This document shows positions 1 through 12,002 of a stretch of DNA of 64,000 nucleotides, piece by piece; within the stretch, counting starts at the first letter, position 1; each line of letters begins with the position of its first letter. Location: the NCBI GenBank assembly GCA_022393335.1, contig JAJEKB010020889.1:1079122-1143121 (forward strand), given 5' to 3'. The notes under the pieces were generated by a model. That model had not been told where the DNA came from and did no database searches. It saw only the letters and a list, made by a program, of their open reading frames with translations. Made by a program: the position numbers and the translations under genes. Source of the DNA: Macrotrachela quadricornifera (lineage: Eukaryota; Rotifera; Eurotatoria; Philodinida; Philodinidae).

Positions 1-80
1 TTTTTCATATATTTTTTGTCTTTTGTTTTGAGATTTTAAATAATTAATACGTGCAGTCGTTCGAGATATTTCGTGTTTAC

Positions 81-111
<31 letters not shown>

Positions 112-918
112 TTCAATTGTTTTTATAGAATATTTAAGATACAAGAGCTAACCTTTCGATGATAGTTGAAGATTCTGAAGAAGTTAAAGTAAATGTTGTT
201 TCTTGAATATCATCATCTATTTCGTTCAACCAATCTAACGAAATTTCTAAAAATAAAAATTTAAAAAGTAATATTTACAAATTAAAATTATAAATTTTTT
301 TTCAACCTGATTGTGAATTTGAACGGTTTGATATTAATACTGGACATAATATTAGTCAATATTTTACAAAATTTGTTTAATATAAATATTAGCTTTATTT
401 TTAAATACGATTAAGAGAAAGAATGTTGCAATATATTTACCTAAAGCAATGATAGGTTTAGATAAAGTAGGCTTTGGTATTGGTTTTCTGTTTTGACAGG
501 ATGAACAATTTTTTATAAAAATTTGTAAAAGATGTCTATTATACCAACTATAATTCAATGATAAACTATCTAAACATTTGTCACGTCCTCCATGAGCTGT
601 ATTGATATGTACTCGTCGATAAACATCATACATCATTTCATAAATTAACACTCGTTTTTTCGTTTTTAAATCACATAAGAATGTATTCATGCCAATTTTT
701 TGTATAATAAATGTAGTACGACACCACGAAATAAATCTCGAACTGAATTCATGTGTATAGTTGTTAGAAAGACAACGAAGAATCTTATCATTCATATCGT
801 TTTTGATCACAGCTTTGTCTCTAAATTTAAAATTTAAAGAATCAAGATACTCATTCGCTTCTTTGTAAAATTGTTCTTTTGAATCATCGTCTGTTGATGA
901 TCTAGACGCCATAGTCAT
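1..918 (-). CDS. Retroelement integrase-derived protein (KRBA2-like), 5' part, leaves the window
   Basis: Four exons on the minus strand can be joined: 918-441, 339-307, 246-153 and 79-1, each bounded by GT/AG on that strand and staying open through all junctions (phases 1, 1, 2). Exon 1 begins MTMASRS and carries an integrase-type zinc-binding (HHCC) pattern: H and H in 'VHINTAH', then 'CSSCQNRK'. This domain precedes the catalytic core in Ty3-like integrases and in host genes derived from them, such as KRBA2. Exons 2-4 encode a Ser/Asn-rich linker (start 'VLISNRSNSQ'), then a basic stretch. No DDE core is seen in the window; it would lie beyond position 1. Small in-frame introns suggest a host gene rather than a fresh retrotransposon copy. 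No LTR is visible. Family assignment is moderate; the exon structure is inferred from splice signals only. Confidence 0.6.
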
Positions 919-1754
919 TCACCTTTAACGATTCAAAAACTAAATATAAATTTTCTATTATTCTACTTTGTGTTAATTTGAAAGAAAAAAAGAAAAGAAA
1001 AATTTTTTTTTTGTTTAATTGTAAGAATTAAAATTAATTGATTGCAATTTACTTTTATATTTTTATTGATGGTTATACGTAAATCTTCTTCTATAAGACT
1101 CTAAGAAACTTGTTTATATATGTTAAGTTAATTACTATTTTGCAAAATTTGAATACACAAAATGAGTTTATTTTAACAATTAAAGATGCATTGAGTGCAC
1201 TAATTAAAAACAATAAGTGCGCCTCAATAAAGTCGTATTATAGAGATTGACAGCGACATATTCCTGTTATATTGTTAAATATTCTCTGTTGATTATGAAA
1301 ACACAAAATTTTAAAAAAAATTAAACAACTTTTTTTAATATGAAGGAAATACAATTACAGAATCTTTGCTCATTAAACATATTACACTACTCACTTTCAT
1401 TAAATTCTACTAGCGAGTTTTTAGCTCAAATTCGATTTATGGATTCAGACATTGAGTATGAATTAATTTTTTTTTTATTTCATGATATTAACGAATTTTT
1501 TAAAATAAAAATGAAACATCAAAATTAATCGTATATGTTTATGAAATTGTCATACTTCTCCTTTATTATTTTTTCAACAGAATTAAAATTCAGTAAAAGT
1601 ATTATAAATATTCTTTGTGATGAAAAAAATTTAATATAGTAAATTGAAATCAATAAAATTTGGTAAACTATAGTCAATTAATTTTTTTTTTTAATTCAAA
1701 TTTTTGTATCGCGCCTTTTAAAAACAAAATTGCCTGTTTAATTTTGCCTAAAGT
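919..1754. other. Non-coding AT-rich spacer
   Basis: Between the divergent integrase-like gene and the wax-synthase relic I see only AT-rich sequence with homopolymer A and T runs. The 62-codon open frame at 1340-1528 has low-complexity composition and no recognisable motif, so I do not call it a gene. Confidence 0.5.
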
Positions 1755-2710
1755 TTAATTTTGCCTGTGACATATCCATTCGACATTAAACAATGGTGGA
1801 AGATTAATTATAAAAAAAGGAGATTCTTCTTTTATAAATGGACGAAGCATGAGTGGTGCAGTAAAGAGAAGAAATGCATGTGTTAATAACCATTTACTAT
1901 AATGAGAAAGTTGAATCTTTATAATTGTTTCAAGATAACAAGCAATACCATGTAAAAAGAAAAACATAAATGTTGAAAATAATGACGCACCATCAAGAAC
2001 AATAGATGCCATATGAGTATGAAGAAGACCACTGATAATAAATGTTGTTAAACCTTCAAGTGCTGAAGATGAAAATTTCGAACGGATTGGTTCAAATATT
2101 GATTCTTTAAAAACAGTTCCAAAATATCGATTATATCTTGGACCCCCAAATTCTCGTACTGATAAACTAAATATTGGAAAATTAGTAAATGATTCAAGTG
2201 TATATTTATCTTGAGTTAAAATACGAATAAAAATAATTTCCAAATCAAATGGATATGATAATGTCATTAAATATACATAAAATAATAAGACTTTTTCATA
2301 AATAACTTATGTTTTACAATTAATTGACAATAGATAAACCTAATGATTTATTAATAATTTAACTGAAATTAATATTTTAAAGCACATTCATTTCGTTTGG
2401 ATTTTAAAGGTATAATAGGAAATAATACCCAAAAAGTTTTAAATAAAAAATATTTAAATGTTAAAAATTTATCATTTGATAATATTGTTAAATGAATTAA
2501 ACGAATTGATATTACCCAACATAATCCTACAATTACCGCTGAAGATAGATAATAATAATTAAGATTTTAACATGTGATATACGTCAATAATATACATGGA
2601 AATAATGTTAAAATAATTTGAATTAACTTATTTGAAACAGGACGAAGAAAATAATAACATATAATTACATGTCCAATCCAGCTAATAATGAGAGATGAAG
2701 ACCAGAGCAT
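1755..2710 (-). pseudogene. Wax synthase-like MBOAT acyltransferase, decayed
   Basis: The intact 3' part (2267-1755) encodes a membrane protein with the wax-synthase signature 'SVREFGGPRYNR' and the catalytic-histidine context 'SGLLHTHM', followed by hydrophobic segments. Such enzymes esterify fatty alcohols or related acceptors with acyl-CoA at the ER. Upstream on the same strand (about 2710-2372) lies the matching N-terminal half: one segment begins 'WIGHVIICYYFLRPVSNK' and a second contains 'GLCWVISIRLIHLTIL'. The two are in the same frame but separated by a TAA at 2569-2567, and the second ends in another stop near 2372. I cannot find a clean splice junction to 2267. The 33-nt stretch beginning at that TAA could be removed as an in-frame GT-AG intron, but it is shorter than the other introns here. 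Most likely a pseudogene. Confidence 0.55.
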
Positions 2711-3613
2711 GTTAAAAACAATTTTGATATCTTTTTCTTTTAAAAATAAACTCTTTTATCATATCTATTTCCATTACAACTTTTATATTACCTCACAAAG
2801 TCATACCACAGTTATCATACTATTTGTTCTATTGATAATTTTACTTCATACTTTCATTACTTGGACAGAACAAAAAGAAAAGAATTCTTATGTAATTCAC
2901 CTTATTTATTAGAAGTAGAGAATTAAAAAATATCTATTTCTTTTTTTTTCAGCGAAATTCTACTAGAAATATCCTAAAGTCAATTTACATGTTTATTATA
3001 TATAGAGGTATAAGTTGATAAATAAATCGATTGTCAACAATTGTTGAAGTTTAGAGATATACAGGATGATGCTATTGTATCCGCTACAACCAGGAAAAAT
3101 TAGGTTAAACCAACCGTAGTTAGGATAAGAAAGCGAAATATATTTTACAATGAGTATAAATAGAATCATATAGACTGTTCAACATTTCTTTTTTGTGTTT
3201 TTGTAATAAATTATTAAAGAATATATCCTTCATTATAAATATTTAGTTGAATAAACATAACTATTTAGATAAGAGAATCGAATCAATCACCCATTCGAAA
3301 TTTTTGTAGCATTGATGTATAAAAATATTTTATGAAAGAAATACATGAAACACAACTGTTTAATTATTATTGATGAACATTTATGCTTAAATACATATCA
3401 TGGCACTATTTTGACTATTATTCTTAATAATTCTTCATTTTGACGTATGTTGTACAGTAATAATACTAGAGAGAAGTTGTATTTTTTGTCTTCAAAATCG
3501 ATAAAACTTCGAGTGATCAAGTTTCGACCATATGCAAATAAGATTTCTTTTGTTATATTATGAGTTTGCTTTTTTTTCTCTTATTTCACATTTTTATAGT
3601 TGTCCTTTGCAAC
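2711..3613. other. Non-coding spacer
   Basis: AT-rich sequence with no coding signal I can support. The 74-codon frame at 2688-2912 is opposite the wax-synthase relic and is not considered real. Confidence 0.4.
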
Positions 3614-4540
3614 TAGAGGTGTAAGCCGTGCGGCTGAGCCGCTGTCGCTGTGGCAGTAGAAGTTTTCAGAATTTTTAAGCCGCCGCCGCTGGCAACTATT
3701 ATAAGTGTCGGTAATGTTTTATTTACAGTCTCCTTAACTCGGTACTTCTACATTTTAGAATCATAATATATCTATTTTTCATTAACTTTTTCGCTTTGAC
3801 CATCACTTGAGTGCTGGCTCTGTGAACAATCAGATGTTTGGAGTTCTAAATTGTAAACGAACTCTTAATTCTGTGTCAGTTGAAAATTCCGAGTTGGCAC
3901 TTTAGTTATTTATGTCCATTATATTAGATATACTCATAAATACAAGAAGAGGCGAGTATTTTAAATTTTGAGTAACAGAAACAAAATAAAAGGAACAAAC
4001 TTGAACATTCTAGGTGCTTTTACTTATTTAACAATCTTGAAAATTAGAACGGCCATATATTGAAATAATTCTTGTTTACACTACAAATTTGGATGCCAAA
4101 TTAAGAAATATGATTGATTGAACAGTAAATAAACAATCAATACACTATTAAAAAGTGCATTAAATCTATTGCACTTTCTAGAACCGCATTAAAGTTAATA
4201 CACCTAGAAAAGTCTGATTTGATTTTCAAATGAGACTAACGTAGTTTTCAACGGGAGCATCCTCTATGATTGAAATGAACAAAAACCACGATTCATTCGC
4301 ACGTCCAGGATTCTGGTTGGTGCATTAACCATTAAATATAAACACGAACTGATTTAATATGAACTTAGTATTGCATTATCCTCCTAGTATAGCCAAGGCC
4401 ATAGATTAATCTTTTTATGATAAAGTAGTGCTTTTTGAACTTCAGGCCGCCGCCGCTGTATAACCTTAAAATATCAAATCTGCACCGCTGAGTATTTTTA
4501 AATAATTGCATATATATAGAAATCATTTTCTTAATATACT
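3614..4540. repeat. GCC-rich dispersed repeat, copy A (hAT-like terminus)
   Basis: The left end, at 3614, begins TAGAGGTGTAAGCCG and continues with GCC-rich blocks at 3630-3700 (for example GCCGCCGCCGCT). A second GCC-rich block lies at 4446-4458 in the direction expected of the other end. The same terminus occurs inverted at 53121-53203, with similarity extending about 100 bp inward. TAGAG fits the hAT terminal consensus (YARNG). No target duplication or coding sequence was found and the right end is unclear. Probably a non-autonomous DNA element. Confidence 0.5.
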
Positions 4541-7225
4541 TGTAAATTGAGAATTTTTTAAAAGACAATAAAATTCATTAATAAATGTATATGCTATTTT
4601 CTAGATCCTAGATTGACAACATTTGCATGTGTTTAAAAAAATATCCTATATAGAGAAATATATGTCACCTCTCTACCCAATATATATTGAAAACCATTAA
4701 CAATATCCGATTTAAAGGTATGTCATTTTAGGATTGACAATAATTAGTCAAGCTTATTCTTGCTTTCTCATATTTAATTATAATATCAAATGTATTCAAA
4801 TTGATTTAAATTTGACCTATATCTCGCTACAAATACACAGAAAAATAAACTTAATTTACTTCACATGATCTTTCTTTCAATCGAAGTTATAATAAAAGAA
4901 AAATATAGCAAAGTGTATTTTTTCAATTATCGTCTGAAGAATTTTCTAAAAGGTCTATGATAAAATTCACATACTTTAATTATAGTAAAGTAAGAATATA
5001 TCTACTATGAATTTGTTAGAGACATTTTTCATTTACATTAAAAAAAGATATATACGAAAAAGTCATTTTTTAGATAACAGAATTTACGACTAGATTGAAG
5101 TGCGTTTTACAATTACTTCGATGTTGAATGTTAACTAGCTTTAAAAAAAAATTGTAACATCGTATGTCTCAGTTCAATTGATATCCTTTTTTTTATTATT
5201 ATTAATAATGATATCTTTTTCTTGTATTCAGGTCTCATCATAAAATCAACTTATGCAAATATTATGCAGGTGTCGACAGATAATCAGGTAATGTCACTAA
5301 ATATGAATGACAGGTACACAAAGTTGCAAGAACCTTATAATCTGACATGAAAAATCGGAATGCTTCACTCTTTACTCTGTATTATAGTTATTATTAGTTT
5401 TTTTTCTTAATTAAATCATTTTTAAAAGCTATTCACCATCAATTTGTCGTATTTTATAATCAAAAACAAAAATAACTAAAAAAATCTTTGACAAATTTTA
5501 AAGTAGATCAAAAATTTAATAATTTATTTTTCTTAATTATGCGATTTATTTGAACAAATTACTAGAGCATATTATAAGTTAATGATCATGCATTCTGTTT
5601 CAATTTTTATTAACTTTTTTGATGATTTTACTTGTCAAATTAACTCTTTTCGTAGTATAAAGATAAAAAAAAGGAAACGTGCAGAAGCTATTAATTCATT
5701 TAAGCCTAGAATATTAATATTGTATTTTTCATAAGATTAGATTAATGAGGCGGATGACCTTGTTTCATTGTTTCTATATTTGAAATACTTCAAGAATAAC
5801 GAAGTTATTGAAATCTTGTTCTCTAAAATAGAATTAAATTACTTGTTATACTAAACAACCCATCACCTTTCGATATCATATAACATTAATTATCCTATCC
5901 GTACAAAAAAAACACACGAGACATTTTTGAACTGATGTAAATGTCATTTATTAAAAAGAGCATCCAGAGAATTTCATTACAGAAAAATATTTATTTTAAC
6001 CTGAAACAATTATTTAACACTTATCTAACGGTTTTATTTTAAATGGAATATAATGTACAAATAAATTCTTTCAATATGAAATATAATCAACGATATTCTT
6101 ATAGTTTTATAAGTATCTATTTGCCATTTGAATCTATGCTAACTTTTCTATAACATCCTTTTGTTTTTGAATTATCTAATAGTTAAATATGTGTTTAATT
6201 GTTAACTTCATATAAATCAAAATTGATTGCTAAATCAACAGAATATTTTTAGAGATAGTAGTTATTGAGTTTTGATTAACATCAGTAATTGGTATGAGTA
6301 TTTTGTACTGCATTTAAGGTTAGTCATTTGATATTGATTCATACTATGGAATATAATCAATATTTTAACATCATCAAATGAATTAAATATATATATACAA
6401 TGAAGTCTAGTTTGTTTTAGGTATCTTTACAAATGAATAAACACTTCAGATATTTTGTGTATACTTACATTATTGACATCATCTTCAATAATCATATTAT
6501 ACTTTATCTCTATACGGTATAATAGTAATGAATCGGATAGATTTTGTCAGAAGCGAAATATCACCAAAGATAATCCGAAGTCACGGAACTGTAAGAGAAT
6601 CAATAATCATAGAGGTGATTTCCTCGTGTATAGTTTAGGAAATTCTTCGGTGAGTTATGCAAAATTTAAAAAATAAAAAAATGCTAGACGATCCATTGCT
6701 AATGGTATAATATTTTTTCAATAGTCTCTCCATGTATGACATGACTATCGTTAGATATGTATCATTGTTCAAGATACAGCATATATATGTCATACTCTTT
6801 GGTACAGGTAGAAAATATTCTTTTCGTTTCTTTCCATTCTCATTAAACTATATGACTTAGAGTGATGAAAAGTATCGTTTTCTATTGATCACTTATATCT
6901 AAGAAATTCGATAACCAAAAGTATATTTACTCTAAGACAAAACTTTATATTTTGTTTTCTCTTTGTAATAAAAATTCTTTATTTTTTGAAAAATGAATCT
7001 TTATTTAATGCATATGAATATATGCCAAGAAGAGATAAAGCGAAACTTCATTTCAAAATTTTTGAAGTATAGAGAAGTACGAAATTGTCACTTTTCCTTC
7101 TTGAAATACATTAGTAGTGTACAATTAGATATTTAGATTTCCAAATGACTATTTTCATTTAAGAATGAATGAATATTCAATGGATAATTATCTTAAATAT
7201 GAATGTAGTATTCACCTAGAATATA
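4541..7225. other. Long AT-rich intergenic stretch
   Basis: No gene is supported. Short frames such as 4365-4568 (-) and 6455-6676 (+) have low-complexity composition, no motif and no splice context. No strong palindromes or repeats were noticed by eye. Confidence 0.4.
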
Positions 7226-7692
7226 ACGGATGATGCAAAAGTTTTTGCAAAACAAAAATGTCGAACCGTCTTTCGCCGGCTAAAACATTTTTCCGAAAAA
7301 TCCAAAGTATCTCTTTTGGAATCTACGTCGAAAGGACCTTTTACCTGAATCGTCAAAATAATTCCGCAATGTCTCTTCTTTAAATACTAAAAATGTCTTC
7401 GAACAGCACCAAAATTTGACCTGGAAAGGAAAAACGGCTTCGAATGATCGTCGAAAAAACTATAGACCTCTCGTTATTTTAAGAGTTTCCTCTACCTTTT
7501 TTCTTGTAGAGCATTAAACGGCGAATCTAACAAAAAAAACGAGCACTCAAGACACTGTAGAATTATTTCGACCACAAAGGTAAAAAATCCTTTCAATGTA
7601 GATTTCAAATAGGTACCTCGAATTTTTCTGAGAAATGTTTCAGCCAATGATAAGCGATATGATATTTTTGCAAAGAATTTTGCATCACCTGT
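7226..7692. mobile_element. MITE with TA target duplication (Tc1/mariner type)
   Basis: The ends are inverted copies: ACGGATGATGCAAAAG at the left and, read on the opposite strand, ACAGGTGATGCAAAAT at the right, both continuing into 'TTTGCAAAA'. Each end is flanked by TA (7224-7225 and 7693-7694), as expected for Tc1/mariner insertions. The 467-bp interior has no coding frame. Non-autonomous. Confidence 0.65.
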
Positions 7693-8164
7693 TAATATAA
7701 TGATATATAATTAATAATAAAAGCATACCGGAAATAATTATCTTTCTTCTTTAAAACGTTGACTTTATGAACAAGAATGAGTGAATAATAATAAAAAATA
7801 AAACTTTGCTATTATATATACATAAGTAAAGATTTAGTTAGATTAGATTTAGAGAAAAATAATTCAAATAAGGCTGTACTTCGTTTTCCTTTTTGTTTTA
7901 AGTAAAACATACAATGAAATGTTCTAAATGTCCTTATTTTAAACATAAAATATCTGAGCAATGTAAATTAATTCATCTAAATGTTGAGATAAATACACAG
8001 AAAGAAAATTATAATATTAATTGAAGCACAAGTAGTAAATCTTTTATAATTGATGTCAATTATTATAATTAGAAGAACTACGTATATTTTTTATTATATA
8101 TTGACCTACTAAGTATCTATGAATACAAGAGAGATATCAAATAAAAAAAAAAACAATTTAAATC
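7693..8164. other. 5' flank of the 7TM receptor gene
   Basis: AT-rich; no gene or repeat recognised. It ends with an A-rich stretch immediately before the ATG at 8165. Confidence 0.4.
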
Positions 8165-9157
8165 ATGGTTAACAATACGGGATCTATACTAAACTTACTT
8201 ACACTTGTTAGTAATATATTTACATGTCTGATTTCATGTATTATACTAGTTGGTATTATATATTATCTTCATAATAATCGTATGAAAAAGGTTGATAGAG
8301 TAACCGTTATACTTTGTGCTAATATTTATACATTGATTTTCTTTTATACAATAATATTAGTTTCATTTAATATTCAAGCATTATTAGGAGAATTATATGA
8401 ACAAGATTTCAATTCATGGTGGTGTTTCTTTTTAGGATATATTGCTTCTGTTTTTCTCAGTGCTTTATATTGGAGTTTCGCAAATCAGGTAATTATTAAG
8501 TAGAATAAATACTAATAAATCTTATTATATATTTAGGCTTTATTTCGTCTTTGGCGTATTGTATATTCAACTCATATATGGCTTCAATCTTTCTGGATAT
8601 ATATCATATTAGCACCGATTGAATTTATTTTAGTTGGTCTTTTATTATTTCCAGTACTTTTCTGGCAAGATATTGTATATTTACCAACAGAACGTTACTG
8701 TAATGTACCATATACAAATGTTCGTGGTATTCTTTGGCTTTTATTTAATGGTTATGGAACTCCTCTCTTAATATTATTAATTATTTATATACGTATAACA
8801 AGATTTCTTTATACACAATTAAATACTCAATCATTAATAGCTAAACAACGTCAAGATCGAGATATACTTGTTATGCGACGTATATTTATAACTGTTGTTC
8901 TATTATTAATACTTGGAATACCACGTATTGTTCTTCTAATAATGTTTCGTATATCAGGTCAACAATATCCATATCTTTCTCGTATTGAATGGCTTTTTAT
9001 TTGTTTTTCTATGATTGGATTGAGTTTATCACAGGCTATATTTACACCACAACTAAAAACTATTATTTTAAAGAAATTTCAACAGAATCGAATAGCACCT
9101 TTAAATGGTACCATTGCGGGTTTAGTTCAAATAAGGCATAATCCAACTACTTCGTGA
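8165..9157 (+). CDS. Rhodopsin-like seven-transmembrane receptor, two exons
   Basis: Exon 1 is 8165-8488, the intron 8489-8536 is 48 nt with GT/AG, and exon 2 is 8537-9157. The join is phase 0 and gives an intact 314-residue protein. There is no cleavable signal; the short N-terminus carries an N-glycosylation site (MVNNTGS) before TM1. Seven hydrophobic segments are visible. TM3 begins near 'WWCFFLGY', whose Cys would pair with a Cys in the loop before TM5 ('ERYCNVPY'). In place of DRY there is 'FANQALFRLWR', and TM6 contains 'LLILGIPRIV'. The C-terminal tail is short. The ligand cannot be inferred. The protein is presumably plasma-membrane located and signals through G proteins, but the altered DRY region makes coupling uncertain. 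Start chosen as the first ATG; TM1 follows directly. Confidence 0.8.
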
Positions 9158-9707
9158 ATAACTACATTAAATTTTACTTATTTCATTATATATTTAAATA
9201 ACATTTTGTTTAAGGAGTAACTTCGTATTTTAATATTACTTATTATTATCTTTGTTGTATTTTGCGTTTTGTTTCTATATTGTAAAAAATAAAATTGTCT
9301 TTTTATTTACTTATTATTAATTCTATGTTCATGAAAATCTTTGGTATATTTGAATGAGAAAGATTTAGTACGTAATATTATGGCTGTCAGATAATTGAAA
9401 TGTTTCAACCATAATTAAAGAATCATTTAAGTTTTCTACTAAAAACTTTTTTACTAAACTCAATAGTTGACTGAAAACATCTTGTTGCTAATGGAATTCG
9501 ATGAATTTTAAAAGATCATCTTTTAATTCATTAGTTGAACTGTTTAACATTTATATCTTCTAATTTATTATCAGATTTATATGAAACCGTACAAAGATTT
9601 TCAAGTGTTATATTCAAGATCAAAATGTAAGAAAAAATACCTTTTTGATTGTATTATCAAAGAAGAAAGAAAATTAAGAAAAAACAACTAGATATGACTG
9701 CATATAG
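9158..9707. other. 3' flank of the receptor gene
   Basis: AT-rich spacer; AATAAA-like sequences occur near 9285-9295 and may serve polyadenylation of the receptor gene. Nothing else seen. Confidence 0.35.
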
Positions 9708-10043
9708 TACGTAGGTGGAATTAACCTCATATTCAAGTCAAACTAGCTGAGATTCATTCACAGAACCTTTTAAACTATTTTAGTAAGTTTCCGAGTACAA
9801 CTCATCTAGCTCTATTGAATGATCTGTTCAAATTCTCTCTAACTCTAATAATAATACTTCGATCAATAGATGGCACTATAGAAACTATAAAAGTTAGAAT
9901 TTGAGTTAAAGAGAATCTGAGTACGTCATCCAATAGAGCTACTCGTCGAATTATACTTTGAAACTTGCTGGAATAGTTGAAATAGCTTCCTGGATGAATC
10001 TCAGCTGATTTTACTCGAATATGAGTCTAACTTCATCTACGTA
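9708..10043. mobile_element. MITE with roughly 50-bp terminal inverted repeats
   Basis: The left end begins TACGTAGGTGGAATTAACCT. The right end, read on the opposite strand, begins TACGTAGATGAAGTTAGACT, and similarity continues through 'CTCATATTC' and 'CAGCTGAGATTCAT'. The two arms enclose about 240 bp of non-coding sequence with a second weaker inverted pair around 'GAGCTA'. Target duplication not resolved. Confidence 0.6.
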
Positions 10044-10925
10044 CATACGATGGAAGTATTTATTGTGTCACAAAATATGATTCGATTATATGAATTATCA
10101 AAAATCAGCATGAACATGTACAGTTTAACATTGTAATACATGTTTTTGGCGAAGTTAGGCAAATTTTATCAGTCATAAGAACGAGTCTTCTATAGAAATT
10201 TTCTATATTTTATCAACAAAGAGTTATATTTATAAATTGGGGCAATAATTATCTCTAGATCGATGACTTATGCATTAATATTTGTATGAGATCTCATTCG
10301 AAAAGAGAAGATATTTTTATAAAGTATTTTAGATAATGTTTGATAGTTAGCTTTTTACGAGATATGAGATACGACACAATAACCATATTATCAAAAAACA
10401 AGAAGAACGTCAAATGAGCCCTTCATTTTTATATAGTAAATAAATATATATATACGTTATTATGTATAATAAAAATGAATTTCCAGCAATTGATCCATCT
10501 GAAAATAAATTCTCTATATGTCAATAAACTGCATAAAACAGCAAGTATTTGAATTAAAATTGAACATTACGCTAAAGCGTTTTAATTTTCTATGAGGATA
10601 TTTGTGAGTATTGTTCTTCTATGTACTGTTGCTACTTATTATCACTTTATCATTGAATAATGTTTCATGTTCATTCTGCAAGTTACAATCTTTTATGACA
10701 AAGTCTAAATCAAAAATTGTTAATTATATTAATTGTCAAAAGATTTCAGTTGATTTTTGAAGCCATCATCTGTCAATTAAATATTATTCAAGAAACTCTT
10801 GAATTTTTATCAATAGATGTTAGTACTTAACTTGCACTTATCGATTTACGGATCAATAATACAATCAGTTTAATCCATAGAACTCCTATCGACATTTGTT
10901 GAAAAACAAAAAATCTGATGAAGAA
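10044..10925. other. Non-coding spacer
   Basis: AT-rich sequence; no gene, RNA or repeat that I can support. Confidence 0.35.
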
Positions 10926-11851
10926 CTAACATGTGGCGCATAATGAATGGCATTCTCAATATTTTGCATGTTTTTCATCTATAACTCATCAAAGAACAAA
11001 AAAAACTTTTTTAATAAAATGATTCTTTGTTAAATTCTTTAGAAAAAGTACGGATTTTTATTATCGCAAATATCTTCCATTATTTTATGACATGTGATGC
11101 AATTGATTTGTCCAAGAAACATAACTTTTAAACAAGAAGTTTTCTTTCAAGTGATAGTTTTTGTAGAAGTTTTTTCATTGATTATTTTGGTAAAAAAATT
11201 TTTGAGCTTCCTTGACAAATGACGATGTTATAGTCGAAATACGAAATAACCTTAAAATGCAATTTTTTCTGATCACTAACGATAAAAAGTCGATTAGCAT
11301 ATCTCAAGACAACTGTATTTTGGAGATATGTGAGATAGTTAGTTCTGTAGAAGAAAATTTGCTCTACAATACCCTTTAGGCGTTTTTTCAGATACACTTA
11401 TATATTATGAATAAATCTTGATAGAATATTGTAAGGGATATTTATCCTGAAAATAGAGAATACCGGTTGTTTTTATATGAATATCGTATACAAAGTTCTA
11501 TCGACATTTATTCATAGTATTCAAATGCATTTGAGAATTCGACTATACTGTGTTGTAGAGCAAAGTTTCTTCTACAAAACCTACTGAGTCATATTTCTCT
11601 ATAATAGAGCAGTTTTGAGACATGCTAATCCTACGAAAAACGTCTTGTTTGAAAGTTATGTTTCTTGGACAAATCAATTGCATCATATATAATAAAAATA
11701 ATGGAAGCTATTTGAGATAGTAAAAATCTGTACGTTTTCTAGAGAATTTAATAAGGAATTGTTTTATAAAAAGTTTTTTTTTCTGTGATGAGTTATAGAT
11801 GTAAAATATGCAAAATATTGAGAATGCCATTCGTTATGCGCCGCTCGTTAG
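10926..11851. mobile_element. Inverted-repeat DNA element with arms of about 200 bp
   Basis: The left end reads CTAACATGTGGCGCATAATG and the right end, on the opposite strand, CTAACGAGCGGCGCATAACG. Similarity runs on through 'GGCATTCTCAATATTTTGCAT', 'ATCTATAACTCATCA' and 'CAATTGATTTGTCCAAGAAA'. The arms (about 10926-11150 and 11635-11851) surround a 480-bp centre with no credible coding frame. Non-autonomous DNA transposon; family not assigned. Confidence 0.65.
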
Positions 11852-12002
11852 AAACACTGTTTGAGCATTTGAAATAATATCAATAAAACGTATAGCGCTG
11901 ATTTCGTCCCGCGAAAACCGTTGGGACCGGTCAAAGAGTTCAGAAAGTAGATGAACTTACTTCCAGTTTCAAGGCAAATATCAAATAAATAAGAGAAGTT
12001 TA

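Noticed and set aside
6455..6676. 73-codon open frame as a small gene
   Set aside because: AT-driven composition, no motif, no splice or promoter support.
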